DNA of 64,000 nt from Diphasiastrum complanatum (taxonomy: Eukaryota > Streptophyta > Lycopodiopsida > Lycopodiales > Lycopodiaceae), in NCBI GenBank assembly GCA_029204225.1, contig CM055110.1:35039947-35103946 (forward strand), in the 5' to 3' direction. A program made the position numbers and the translations under genes. This document shows, piece after piece, positions 1 through 11,727 of the stretch (positions are counted from its first letter, which is position 1; every line of letters begins with the position of its first letter). The notes under the pieces were generated by a model, which had not been told where the DNA came from, did not search any database, and saw nothing but the letters and a program-made list of their open reading frames with translations.

Positions 1-209
1 TCATTTGGGACACTTTTTTGTTAGCAACGGGATCAATTAGAGGAAATGCTGGTCTTTATGATTTTTTGTTCTTTCGACAGTGATTTAGGTGGTTTTGTTG
101 GCTGTCTTTTGCTTTTTATTGAGCCAGTTTTGGCTTGAATCAATGGAAAAGCAGGTAAAGAAGCATAAAAAAGACTAATCACTGGTTGTGAGTGTTGGTG
201 ATTTCTTAC

Positions 210-855
210 AGGATTTGCATGGTGGTTTCTTGATGATTCACAGGTTATGCTGGATTTTTTTGGCAAAGTAACAGTGTTTGTAGGCTTATGTGAATCAGTA
301 AAGCCATTTGTGATAGTATGAATTACAAGAAAGCTTATCCGGTGGTGAAGGGAAAGGCAGCCTGCAAATCTGTAGTTTGGAAAACTTTGGGCAGCATATA
401 CCCTGTTTTTCTGATTTAAGAAATCTTTTTTGTGTTGAATCTGTAAGAAAGCATAGCAACAGTGTTTGCATTCTTCTTGCACCTGTTATATGCGAAAATA
501 GCAGTAAGGAAAGGTAGATAGCTTCTAGTTAAAGCTAAAGCAAGACTAAGCTCTAAGTTTTCTACAAAGGTGGATGCTTAGGCATGAATGTACACAAAAC
601 GCTGTAAAACCGCCCTGGTTGCTTCAAGAATCTGCAATAATAGCTGTGGAAAAAGGTCAAAAAACTTAGTGAAACAATGAAAACTGAGTTTGGTTGTGTT
701 TTTGTTATGAAACCATCTAAAGAACAACTATTCTGCCTCCTAAACCACGTCTGACAATGCCTAGCAAGGCGCTCTCCTTACACCTGGATACCTGCTCTGA
801 ATCGGAGAGGAATGGGAGAAGGAATCGTGCCTCCAAGCCTCTCTGTAGCCTCCAT
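210..855 (-). CDS. Candidate 5' exons of an unidentified gene running off the left edge
   Basis: Two minus-strand segments join in one frame. Exon 1 (855 down to 784) starts MEATERLGGT and has exactly 24 codons, ending CAG before a GTGTAAG donor. Exon 2 (482 down to 210) follows an acceptor reading ATAACAG and runs 91 codons to a GTAAGA donor; both junctions are phase 0. A second in-frame acceptor 14 codons inside exon 2 (TTCTTACAG) is also possible. The product is Ser/Thr/Asn/His-rich and basic with few acidic residues, like an organelle-targeting region, but I recognise no domain. Supporting context is a GA-rich leader and telo-box just upstream of the ATG. What is seen: open frame, splice-like sites, phase agreement. 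What is inferred: that it is a gene; the rest would lie left of position 1. The frame could be chance. Confidence 0.38.
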
Positions 856-961
856 CTTGCGCTTTCTCTGTCTGTGTCTCTCTCTCTCTCTCTCTCTCTC
901 GGGCCTCTCCCTCACTTCTTCCTGCTCGCGGCCAGTTGATCGTGGCCCGAGAATAGGGTTT
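856..961 (-). promoter_or_regulatory. (GA)n leader and telo-box upstream of the left-edge gene
   Basis: Read on the minus strand, AAACCCTA (961-954) is a telo-box, an element common near the transcription start of plant translation and organelle genes. It is followed by a GC-rich stretch and a GA microsatellite (about 900-872) just before the candidate ATG at 855. On the plus strand the same repeat is a CT run. Function as promoter or 5' UTR is inferred from this layout. Confidence 0.35.
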
Positions 962-2108
962 CTCTTTTTTTACGAATTAGGGGGCGGGAGGGGGTGTAAA
1001 GTAAACTTTGAGTTAAACTTAAAGTTTATTTTAGTATTTCTTGAGTTGGAGGGCATGGTAGGTAGGGAGGAGGGATGGGCCTCTAGAAGTCATACCTGAG
1101 GTTTTTGGATTTTTTGTTTTGTTAACAAAGTATCAAGGGCTTCTAATAGTCATTATTGACTATAAATTTGAAAATGCAGTTAGGGTACTTGTGAAATCAT
1201 AATGGCTTAAAATCAGTGTGAATTAGATTTCGATGCATATAGTGGTTTTTTTGCAAATTTGTTGCACGATCCATTTTGCAAATGCTCATTGGTATAAATG
1301 TTACAATCACTCTTTGGTCTAATAAAACTACGTTTTTTCGGACAGTGCACTGTTAAAAAATTTGTACCCGTAATGAGTTCAACCGAACGTAATATTTTTT
1401 GTAATTTTTCGGTTTTCAAATAAATTGAGTGAAATTCTTGTTAGGGGTGGCGAATATAAATTCGCCCGACATCACTCACAGTGATGGCCTTCTAAAGTGG
1501 GAAACGCATGGTTACAATTTTGGACCACGGTGTGTTTTGAAATTCAACTGGGCAACAAAAAGAAAAAACTAAATGCAAAATCTATTTAATTGATAATTAG
1601 CCATTAGGATTTACAGCTTGGGCTTAAAAACAAAAAAAAATTTGGTCAGTAAAGCTCGGAAGTTGTCGTGACTGGATAAACCGTTGGGCGAGCTTGTTAG
1701 CTTACACAGCGTCCCAGAATAAAATAAAAAAAAAGTGAATTTCGTCGGTCATTATTTTTGCTTTGGGTGAGGCCTCCTCGTGTTGGAGGACGCAACCCAT
1801 AGAGTTGTGATTGGGCTGAATTCTTGGAGGAATTCCGTAAGGCTTTTTCACAATTGACGAATTGGATTCGCTTTGATTAACTGCAATGGGCAACCAAGAA
1901 CATGAATTCTTGGATTTTTTGGCCAAGGTGTCGTTTTTTCTAAAATCATGCACGGCCAGAAAGGACCCATAAGCCTAAGATGGAAATTGAAATGGAACGA
2001 AAAAGTTGTTTCTTGATGTGCTTGAAGCCGTGGACATACCAACACTATTTGTTAAGGACAAGAAAAAGCCGGTTCATTCTTCCCCATTTCTAAATCTGTC
2101 CCTGTGAG

Positions 2109-2127
2109 CTTTACGGTGACCGTAAAG
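2109..2127. repeat. Near-perfect palindrome
   Basis: Arms CTTTACGGT and ACCGTAAAG flank a single central G. It lies in unassigned DNA and has no known role; it may be part of a degraded transposon or LTR. Confidence 0.6.
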
Positions 2128-2387
2128 ATTTTGAAAAGGGGGAAAAGAATGTTTGTTTGAGTGAAGTTGGAATTTTTTACAAATCCCGAAAACTTCATAT
2201 AATTATATTATTTTTTATGACACTTTGATCAGGAAGTGGAGGGCCTTCGTGGAGGAAGAACCTGTGGTATGGGATGCAGACAATTCCAAAATGAAGATCT
2301 GAAACTAACTGGATCAGTTGACCATAGTATGGTCGTAAGTCTTAGTGATGCCAAATACTATCGGTCATAAAATGGGTGTTTTGTCGG

Positions 2388-2434
2388 AAATTTGAGATAT
2401 TGGTCATGACCCCTTTTTTGGATATCTCAAATTT
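2388..2434. repeat. Hairpin with 13-bp perfect stem
   Basis: AAATTTGAGATAT (2388-2400) is followed after 21 bases by its exact reverse complement (2422-2434). Short outer matches (TTGTCGG and CCGACAA) extend the symmetry with a few unpaired bases. It may be the core of a small foldback element; no target duplication was identified. Confidence 0.6.
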
Positions 2435-3699
2435 ACAAAACCGAAAGCCCGACAAGCTATTTTTTTATAAAAGATATATTGGTGAATTTCTTAACTCATA
2501 AATTTTTGTGATTCCTTGGAATTTTGATTGCCCGTTGACCATGGACGATGTCAAAAAAAAGGTTACTGAAACCGTTTTCTAAAATTGTTTTCTCGACTTG
2601 AATCTTCAAGTAATCCTTTTCTGATTTACGGGTTAATTCTCAAGCTTGATAATAAAGAAGATCTTTTGTTAAGTCACTATGTTGGGACATCATTGGTATT
2701 TGCTTACAATGATGCAACACTTCTTTTGGCTTTAAAGATTTTCTCGAGTCTCTTCGTAAACTCTTCTCCTGGACAAATCTCGATTGATCTGCACCCCTTA
2801 GAAACTCGTGTGATTTCCTGTCAAAAAGGGGAAGAAGTAGGAAGAGAAGAGAATTATCAAGGAGAAGCATCTGTCAAAGAATCCAGTAGGAATATGTTAT
2901 ATTGATGATGGACCTGTTTTATGAATCAGAAACGATAGGATATTTAGATATTATAGAAATCCTTTATGGATTATAGTAGATATCTGGTTTGAAGATTTTA
3001 AGGGGAAAAATTTAGAAAGTTCTCTTGCGGTAAGAAAGTGGATGAGAATAAGTCCGATTGATCTGTGTTAGAACTTTGAATTCTATTGCAAGATGAGAGG
3101 TTTGTTCAAAACTGTTCCTGCTGCTATAGTCAACTTGATCTTAGTTTGGATTGAGATCCATGGGTTGATGCAAGGAAGGAAATTCATGCTAGCAATATAT
3201 TCTTTTGAGTAATCTCCGGTTGAGATTTTGGATGTGAAATAGCACTCTTTGAGAAATATTCTCTCTTAGAGGATAACCAAGTTATAGGATTCTCGGTTAT
3301 GAAAGTGTTAAGTACAGATCAGGAGTTATCTGTAGAGATATGCTATGTAGTGAATCTTTGTAGGATCATTAAAATCTTTTGTACAAACTTCTAATCCTGT
3401 GGATCTACAAAGTATTTTGTGAACTAAGTTTATTTGCATGCATAAACTAGTTGTTGATACATAGGCATATTGATGAGAATTGTGTTTAAGACAATTTCTC
3501 GCTGGGTTAGTAATTTCTCATTGAGAATTGCTTATTGACCTAGAAGTGATTTAGAAAAATGTGGTGTTTTGGTACCACACCTCGACATCTAAAATATTTT
3601 TTAAATCAGATACACTTGATTATTTAAAAGAAGAATTACCTAGGTAATCAGAAGATCAATTAAGATATGTATTCATATTTTTCTTAACAATCTCCTCGA

Positions 3700-4330
3700 A
3701 GTGGAAGTTATCCCTGATGGAAATTGAGTTATAGTAAGCATTTGGCTACCGGTTATAGCCCGTGCGTGCTTACGTATAGTTTTTAACCTATATCACCCAT
3801 TGTGGTAGAGACTCGGGTGTTCAAGATTCAGAAAGTAGCGGATTTCCTACATGATATGTAGGAAATGCTACGGATAGCACGTGAGAATGTCTAGGATACC
3901 CAGGATGGGGACAGACATTATGCAAGTTTGAAAAGATCATCGAGAGACTTCCAAGTGGGGGATTGGGTATTTTATGAAAATCTCGATGGATTCAAGTATA
4001 ATGTGTATCGACTAGCATTACTAATCGTCCCCTAGATTTAGAGGACCGTTTAAAATCTTGAAAAATATCGGATCCTTAGCTTACAAATTGGAACTCTCGG
4101 ATGGATCTCAAGTGCATCCCATATTTCACGTAGTCGTCTCTGAAAGAGTCTACGTGAAGGAGAGCATCTTGGATCTGGAGATCGATTGGACCTGTTGGAT
4201 GAATCATCGGGTGTGTCTCTGCTTGGACCAGAAAAGATCTTGGATACAAGAACTAAACGATTGTGAAATCGTATAGCTACCAAGCATCTAGTTCGATGGA
4301 AGGGATGTACAGACGATGGCGATTCTTGGT
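3700..4330 (+). pseudogene. Ty3/gypsy integrase C-terminal fragment
   Basis: Broken plus-strand frames carry the gypsy integrase tail: a segment with FLHDM and RDFQVGDWVF, then GPFKILK-like sequence followed by GSLAYKLELSDGSQVHPIFH (codons around 4060-4125), the conserved block before the chromodomain or LTR. Stops and frameshifts interrupt it. It sits about 75 bases upstream of a purine-rich tract and an LTR-like start, the order expected at the 3' end of a gypsy element. The upstream pol domains are missing or unrecognisable. Confidence 0.75.
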
Positions 4331-4393
4331 AACAGGAAGGAAGCTTAAAAATGAGCTTTCCCAGTTTTAAGTTCTGAGGACATAACTTGAATA

Positions 4394-4863
4394 AGGGGGG
4401 AAGAATGTCATGCCCATGACTGGTCTCGGGTAGCGTGTCCACACTAGGGACCAGTAGACCAACAACCCGTAAGTTAATTGTGACTATAAGGGAATTGGGG
4501 CCCTTATGTGTACATGGTCATAATTAATGGTTGTAGGCCTAAACACATGGTGGTGGAGTTGGTATGCGTCTATCAGTGAGTCATTGGGGAACTGGATGAC
4601 GTGGCCTAGATAGGCTGCAGAGGTGTCCAGTGAGGTGTCACAGTGCAATACTAGTGGTGCATGGGCCTTGGAGGGTATAAGTATACCTGTTGGGCTCTCA
4701 CTAGTGTATGCTTGATAGCATGACCGGTGGTAGAATGCTGCTGGTGTGATGCCACACTCCTCTTTGTGATTGATCCATAGCTTGGGGGCTAGATCCGTTC
4801 GATCTAGGTTGGTTGGGTTGGTTTGTCCACCATCAGGTTCCCTTGTGTTGACTATTATTGGCA
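4394..4863 (+). mobile_element. Polypurine tract and 3' LTR of the gypsy remnant
   Basis: A purine tract (AAGGGGGGAAGAA, 4393-4405) is followed by TGTCATGCCCATGAC at 4406, a typical gypsy PPT-LTR junction. The right boundary is uncertain; a TG...CA pair would close near 4863 (TTGGCA). No partner 5' LTR is visible in the window, so the element is either truncated or rearranged. Plausible but not proven without a second LTR copy. Confidence 0.5.
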
Positions 4864-4898
4864 TGCTTAGAATAGGATCCTTGGATTGAGGACTTTAT

Positions 4899-5060
4899 AC
4901 TTTCCCCTAGACCCCCATCCCTAAACCCCTCTCTCATATACCCCTAACCCTGAACCTCTTATCCCAAACTCATATATCATATTCTAAACTCCAAACCTTA
5001 TATACTACACCCTCAACCGTACACCCTAAGCTAAACCTCCTATCCCTTATAATAAATCAT
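4899..5060. repeat. Degenerate CCCTAAA-like tract
   Basis: About 160 bases are built from variants of CCCTAAAC, CCCCTAACCCTGAAC and similar words, resembling the plant telomere repeat (CCCTAAA) but with irregular spacing and substitutions. It could be a decayed interstitial telomeric tract or simply a C/A-biased low-complexity stretch. Confidence 0.4.
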
Positions 5061-5270
5061 AAATTGTAGACCTCTTGTCCTAGATCCCCAAAGCCCCTTA
5101 CCCTTTATCAAAAAACCAAAAGTACTCCTCCTAAACCCTTTGGAGGTGAAAGATTTGAAGGCTTGACAAGGGGCTATGAGAGAGGAATTGGATTCCCTTG
5201 AGAGATATGTACATGGAAGTAGATTGATCTTCCTCCCAAACATGAAATTCATTGACAACAAATGAGTATA

Positions 5271-6200
5271 CAGAACTAGACTTCATGCAGATGCATCAGT
5301 TGCAAAGCACAAGGCATGGTTAGTAGTCAAGGGCTATGAACAAAGCCAAGGTATTGATTATGAAGTAAAGGTTGCTCCCCTAGTAAAATGGACTACTTTA
5401 CGTTTGATAATTGCATTAACTTCTTAATTGTGTTGGAAAATCCACCAAATAAATGTGAATTTTATTTTCTTGAATGGTGACTTGGAGGTGAAAATATATA
5501 TGTTTCAACCACAAGGCTATGTGATCAAGGGCCAAGATATCAAAGTGTGGAGGCTACATAAAGCGCTTTATGGTCTAAAGCAAGCACCACAAGCACGGTA
5601 TGGACACATCGATAGTTATTTTCTCTCCAACAATTTTGTAAGAACAAATTCTGATTCCAATCTATATGTGCTTACTAGTGGGGTTAGTATTGCTTTGGTT
5701 CTGCTTTACGTTGATGACATTATCATCACGAGAAATGATGAAGACCTTGTGAAATCCATCAAAGCGACTTGTGTAAGCAATTTCAAATGACAAATTTAGA
5801 CTTTATGCACTACTATCTCAGGATAGAAGTATGGCAAGATGCAGATAATATCAAATTACAAACTAAATATGTGCGTGAAGTTTTGAAAAGATTTTCTATG
5901 TTTGATTCTAAGCCATTGACTACCTCCAGTGAGATAAGCAAAATGATGACACACGTTGATGATATTGGTCCAGTAGATGTTACTTTATTTCATCAATTGG
6001 TTGGAAGCCTTATATATTTCACTACCACCTGACCAGATATATGTTATGCTATGAGCTTGGTTAGTTAATTTATGGCACTACCAATGATGCATCATTGGAA
6101 AGCAACAAGGCGCATCATGAGATGCATGAAGGATACACCTAATCTTGGTTTGGTTTATGCAAGACAATATGGTTTACCTAAGTTGGAGGGTTATGGTTCA
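5271..6200 (+). pseudogene. Ty1/copia reverse transcriptase/RNase H fragment
   Basis: Plus-strand translation shows the copia RT core: a KAWLVVKGYEQ-like start (about 5310), FLNGDLEVKIYMFQPQGY, LHKALYGLKQAPQA and the active-site block LLYVDDIIIT (about 5700-5735). A frameshift near 5770 leads to MTNLDFMHYYLRIEV and FHQLVGSLIYFTTT (about 6000), where a stop follows. The N-terminal gag, protease and integrase and both LTRs are absent. It ends about 600 bases upstream of the PRMT7 start codon. Confidence 0.85.
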
Positions 6201-6818
6201 TGACAAAGGTGATAAGGTGATTGAAAAAAATCAAGTGGAACTTTGTCGTTTATGTTAGAAAGTGAAGCAAAAAAAGTATGTGGTGCATGTTGAAAAATGA
6301 TATATATTTTTAATTATAATAAAAAAACAAGGCCTATCCATTACAAGAAGCTTTGCCTTATGCAAGGCATTCAATTTTTAATAAAATAAGAAGCTATAGA
6401 TTGCATTTTAGAAGAATCAAAAAATCAAAAAAACTTAATTTAGTGCTTTAGTGCTCAAACTCGCTTAGGAGTAAAAAAAAGGATTTGTAATAACTCAACG
6501 CTACTGCAACAAAGCTAATAAATGGTCACAATAGCTTATGGCTATGGAAGAAAAGCTAAAAAGCACATATTTTTCCTCAAAATCACCTAAAATTGTCACC
6601 TTTGTGACAACAAACAAAAAATCTGGACTTTGGAGGTCTAAGCAAATAGACCTCCATCTAGTTTGTTGGATGACCTTGGATCCCCAACATAAGAGAGCCC
6701 TTGGGTTTATAACCCAGCCCACCTGATCAAAACACAAATATTCCTGTCAATTCAAAGTTGATAACTGATACCGTCTCATCTTTGCCAAAGATTTTTGTGA
6801 TTCATTATAGTTCCGATC
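6201..6818 (+). promoter_or_regulatory. Upstream region and probable 5' UTR of PRMT7
   Basis: No gene fits here. The interval separates the dead copia fragment from the PRMT7 ATG and must hold its promoter, by position only. I see no clear TATA box or initiator. An in-frame TGA at 6798-6800 precedes the ATG at 6819, supporting that start codon. Confidence 0.4.
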
Positions 6819-7057
6819 ATGAGCATCCTGCAACAGAAAATCGATCCCTTGTCAGGCCAATCCGAGTGGGTGGTAGTGACAGATGATCATGAAGAAGAGT
6901 CAAGCTCCTTGTTGGGCGGATCGGGGGATTTTACTTCTTCTTCTGGATTGCATTACACATCATATCTGGATATGCTCAACGATCAGCCTCGCAATGAAGC
7001 CTTTGATCGTGCCATCAGAAAAGCTGTTCTGGGTGCCCATCATGTTCTGGATATCGG
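6819..7057 (+). CDS. PRMT7: PRMT7 exon 1
   Basis: Starts MSILQQKIDPLSGQSEWV and includes TSYLDMLND. It ends after two bases of the Gly80 codon inside motif I (VLDIG|AGTG), with donor GTACAT. An acidic/serine insert (around residues 22-43) is probably disordered. Confidence 0.92.
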
Positions 7058-10000
7058 GTACATACTGCCCAACACTATCGTGTTTTTTATTTCTGCAAAA
7101 AGGAGTAGTAGCGTATTTTTTTCAGTTGTATTCAAGAGAAATCTGCACCAGTGCTAAGAGCTTTGTACGGATGATATTTGAAGGAATGTTGAACGTGTAG
7201 TTTCGTATTATATGGTTCACAGAAGGAAGGCCTATTGCTTGTGTATTCTGTGTAGTTTAGGTTCTTATTGGCATTTTGCCCACCTGACGGTTTGGCTTTG
7301 AGCAAGCTGAAATGATGAATGCAATGCTCTTTACAATCCCGCCTTTGGAATGGAAAGCAAACGCTTTTATTTGTTTGGTTTGCTCTTTGATGCCAGCATT
7401 TCCCATGGCTAAGTTTGCCCTTCACTTCCAACGAGCATAGACTCAATCATGAAAACTCTTGTAGAGAATCTCCTTTGAAGTACAACAAGGGCTTTGAACC
7501 TCCTTGGATCTCCAAGATGCAAGCTATTGGCTTCAAGGCTATAGAGATCCCTCAAGTGAAAAGAAAGCTTAGTAGAAGGAAAATATATTCTAACGTGCAC
7601 ATGCAGTGGTTGATGTCGAGGAATGTTTGACATGCAAGGAATCACTCAAAAATGCTAAGTTACTAGTATGACTAAGTTTTCCAAGCTATGCTTGTGGACA
7701 TCATGATTTTTCTTGGCAATTATTATTTCATACCTTTCGCAATATTTGCTTTTGTGTAGCATGTACATACCTGGATGTACTTATATTATTTATTGTACTA
7801 CTCCATTATATTGTGCTTGCAAGTGCAGTATGTTGACATTCTAGAGTTTTTGCAGTCAGCTAGTTTTGCATTTTCATACTAGTTTTCTGAGCATGCTGAA
7901 GTGTAACTGGGATTGTGTTACTTGCTTTTGTATGAGTTTCTTTGGAGGATGTTAGTGCTGGCAATTGACCAGTTTGGCCTGCAGCTGCAAAAAAAAACTT
8001 CATAAAGCCAACAATTTTGATCCTGGATTAGTAGATTTTAGGTGACAATAAATGAAGGATAGGCCTGGATCTCGTTCATGAATGAGAAATGTACAAATAT
8101 GGATATATATCAGATGTATGATGTCCACCAACAGTTGACTGTTGACATCCCTCTGTCTCACTTCCATGTTGCTGAATGTAGTCCACCCTTTGGAAAATTG
8201 TCTCTAAGATTTCATCGACATACTTATGAAGTTAGGAAAAGACCATGTTCTTTTTATCATGCTTGCTTCTCCCTTAGACATAGTACTGGTCATTCTACTT
8301 GCTTGAGTGCTGCTTTCAGTAGTTTTATGGAGCCTCATAAAGTCTGTGTTGTCTTGCTGGGGACTTTGATGTAGCCTACTTGTGTGAAATATGTTGTTTA
8401 GTTCTATCCATTTTTTTGTGCAGAGCGGGTACTGGACTGCTGTCGATGATGGCTTTACGTGCTATGCACGATGTGGATCAGAAAAAGAAGTCTTTTGGAA
8501 GCCAGTTGGTTGACTCTGCAATTCCTTGTTGCTGCCAGAGAGATGGCTTTGTAACTTCTTGCGAGTCATACCTTCCAATGATAAAACTGGCACGTGCAGT
8601 ATTACGAGCAAACGGGATGAAAGCTGGTGTACAGCTTCTTCACAAACGTTCCGATGAGTTGCATGTTGGGGTTGACATGTGCTGTCAGGCAGATGTTCTA
8701 GTAATTTTCCTACTTGATTAATATGCCAAGAGACATTACTTAGAACAGCTTGACTCTTGAAAGTTAGTAGCTATTCCTGGCTTGGGACATTTTGTATTTA
8801 AAGAGGTGTGTATACATTTATTACATTGCTATTAATGAAATCTATATGATACTCACTCATAATTGAACTTCCTACTGCAGGTTAGTGAAATACTAGATTC
8901 AGAGCTCTTAGGTGAGGGTTTAATACCAACTTTGACGCATGCTCACAAGTATCTACTAAAGCCAAATGCACGTACAGTTCCATATAGAGCTATCTTCTAT
9001 GGTCAGGTTTGAAGTTGTTTCATCAACAGATTCTTTTATTATTTGATAGTTTCTTTGTTTGAGAACAAAGGTAAAAATTTCATGAAACTATCATATTTTT
9101 GCTATTATTGTATCTCATTACTTCAGTTCAAGCTCTCTTTCTTTTTAAGGAGATTAGTTTATGCTAATTTCAGGCTTCTTTGGGTTAACTGAAGATGCAT
9201 GAAGTATGCCTCATTTTCTGGGAAAGTGTTCTAGAATTTTCTGGGAAATTGTTCTAGAAGTACCGTGCAGAGGAATGAAACTGTACTATCTCTGACATGA
9301 TTGATCAGTTATAAAAAGGAGGAATCTTAACTTATCAAGATTATCTTCACTTACTCCTAGGTAGGACAATTTGAAGGTCAATCATTTCTATGTAGGAGAA
9401 TTACCTTTCACCTGAAAGTTTGACCACTAGCTCGTGCTTTTCCTAAATCAAACCTTTTTAGAGAAATAGAATCTTCTAGAAGTCAAGGAACCTAAGTCCA
9501 ATGTTAGGTGTTTCATAGTTATGACTGCCATCTGCTCTAACATTGTTTTAAATTGATTTATGTGATTTTGAATAGAGTCACCCTCTGACATTCTGAGTGA
9601 GAAGAACTTTCTCCTCAGATGCAGTTTCAAAGTAACATCTCTCACTTCGTAGAGTGCTTAGAATGTCCCAAGCTTCTTCCATTTAGAAATGGCTTGCTCC
9701 TCAACATTGGGAATTAGCTCGACACCAGGGACTATTTCCCAAAGTTCTTTGGCCATTACCACGACTTTTATCTTGAATTTCCACAGATGGTAATTCGGTC
9801 CATCGAGCTTTTGTCTACCATCAAACCAGATGTCAATTGGGAATCCATTGGGAAATTCGACATGGATGTATGCAAATAGTAGATTGTGTGACTTCACAAC
9901 AATTCAGTATGTGTCTACTCTGTATCGGAACATGAAACTTTCTGATACTACTGTACGTTCTATCAGACTGACCGCTTAGATATCAAGCTCTGGTACCATG

Positions 10001-11675
10001 TTGGGAATGTGAAGGATTCCTCAGTGCATGTATCTACGTGTATAGGATTCGAGCTATTGTCGATAAATCGATGATAGCTCTACTTGATCTGAGTTTCAAA
10101 GTCTCAAGGATCGATATAGTCGCTTCCGTAAACACACACAAATTCGATAAAGATGAGGAAACGTGAAAAAGGTCAAGCAAGTCAGAGCTAGAGCATTACA
10201 ATTGACATTAACTTGTAGGAATCCAGAATCAAGACTATTCATTAACACAAAGTATTCTCAAAGAGAAGAGAGAGATGGTTAGATGACCCTCTTGTAGAAA
10301 CTTGTGGACAGCCAATATGAACAGTAAATTGCTTAACAAAAGTGTGTCTCATACAAATGAATGGCTACATATAAGTAGTCCAAGATGGCTATCTACCTTC
10401 ATGACTGTTGGCTGTCCAATAACTTGACTAATGGCTATCTAGCTACCATAAGTTACATAAAATAATTAAGTACCCCAAATAACAAGTTAGGTACTTAATT
10501 CACATGTATAGGCCCCTAGTGGATCCACGAGTCCCTACAAGTTAGTGTCATACTAACTTGGGCCTAAAATATAAATGACCATGGTTACACAGATCTCGAC
10601 CTTTTGGGTCATAGTAAGCTATGGCTTCTACATCATTTACATTTATTATTCTAACATAACTATCGGTCACAAGAACAATTCAACCTATGAGCTATGTTCC
10701 CTGCATGTAACGAATCAGATGAAATTGAAAATAAAGCAATCGACATGACACATACACGACTCTCGAAAGTGTGTGTACAGTCTGAGTGCATTTAGGTGCG
10801 CGATCTTTCTAAAACATTACTTTGGAAATCAGAGAGAAAGATCGAATAGTGCACTTTGATCGGAGTATTCGACAATTATATGATTAAATGTCTAATTAAC
10901 CTTTTACACTGATATGCTATCGAATATTTATACATGGTAGATTTACAATTAAAAGACTGCTTAATTGATAGATTTACAGTTTGGATTAAGGCACTACGTG
11001 TTGTTGGCAGCAGCTATCAGACAATCTGTTCTGTTGGAGATTTTGCCTGGTCGTGCCGAGAATACTGCTAAGTGGTCGAAATGTTGAGTTGTGGTCGAAC
11101 AGTCGAGTCGATGGAAGTCCTTTGACAATTTGACTCGATAGTGTCAACACCTGTTATTGATTCCCTTGTATTTTGCAGACTGTGCGAGTGTCCAAGTATT
11201 TACTTACAACAAATGAATTGATCTAGATTAGCTGTAAGATTAGGGATGGAGAGGATAGGAATCCAACAGGATTCAAGACTTGATGTGCAAACCATTGAGC
11301 TACACGCCATTTTAAAAATACACAATAACATCCCCCCTGTTAGAAATAAATGACTATGCTAAAGTTCATCCGTAGGTTACTTTGACCCAAAAGGTTGAGA
11401 TTTGTGTAACCATGGGTATTTAGTTATTTAGGCCATCTTAAGTTTGTCTTAAGTTCAATTGGACCCAATTTTGGTCATGTACTGATTCGTGGGTCCTTAG
11501 GGGTCTAATTTTGTTTGGGGGCCCTATCTTGACTTTTGGGGGTGCCCTACATTTAGTAAGTGGTTAACCTTAGGGTTTGGTGGCATTTGGCCACATCCAG
11601 GTAGAGTACTTAGATGCTCATTGTGTATTCCATTTTTACAGTTTGGCTAAGCATTGCTCTCCATTGCTCTTGTTG

Positions 11676-11727
<52 letters not shown>

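Larger units (their letters stand above)
962..3690. other. Unassigned AT-rich region with two hairpins
   Basis: I see no convincing gene. The longest plus-strand frame (2585-2905) has no recognisable motif. Two short inverted repeats stand out, at 2109-2127 and 2388-2434 (listed separately). The right end, from about 3000, may be decayed gypsy sequence leading into the recognisable fragment that starts near 3700. Confidence 0.5.

Noticed and set aside
4484-4864. 126-codon minus-strand protein
   Set aside because: It lies within the gypsy LTR-like segment and has no known motif.
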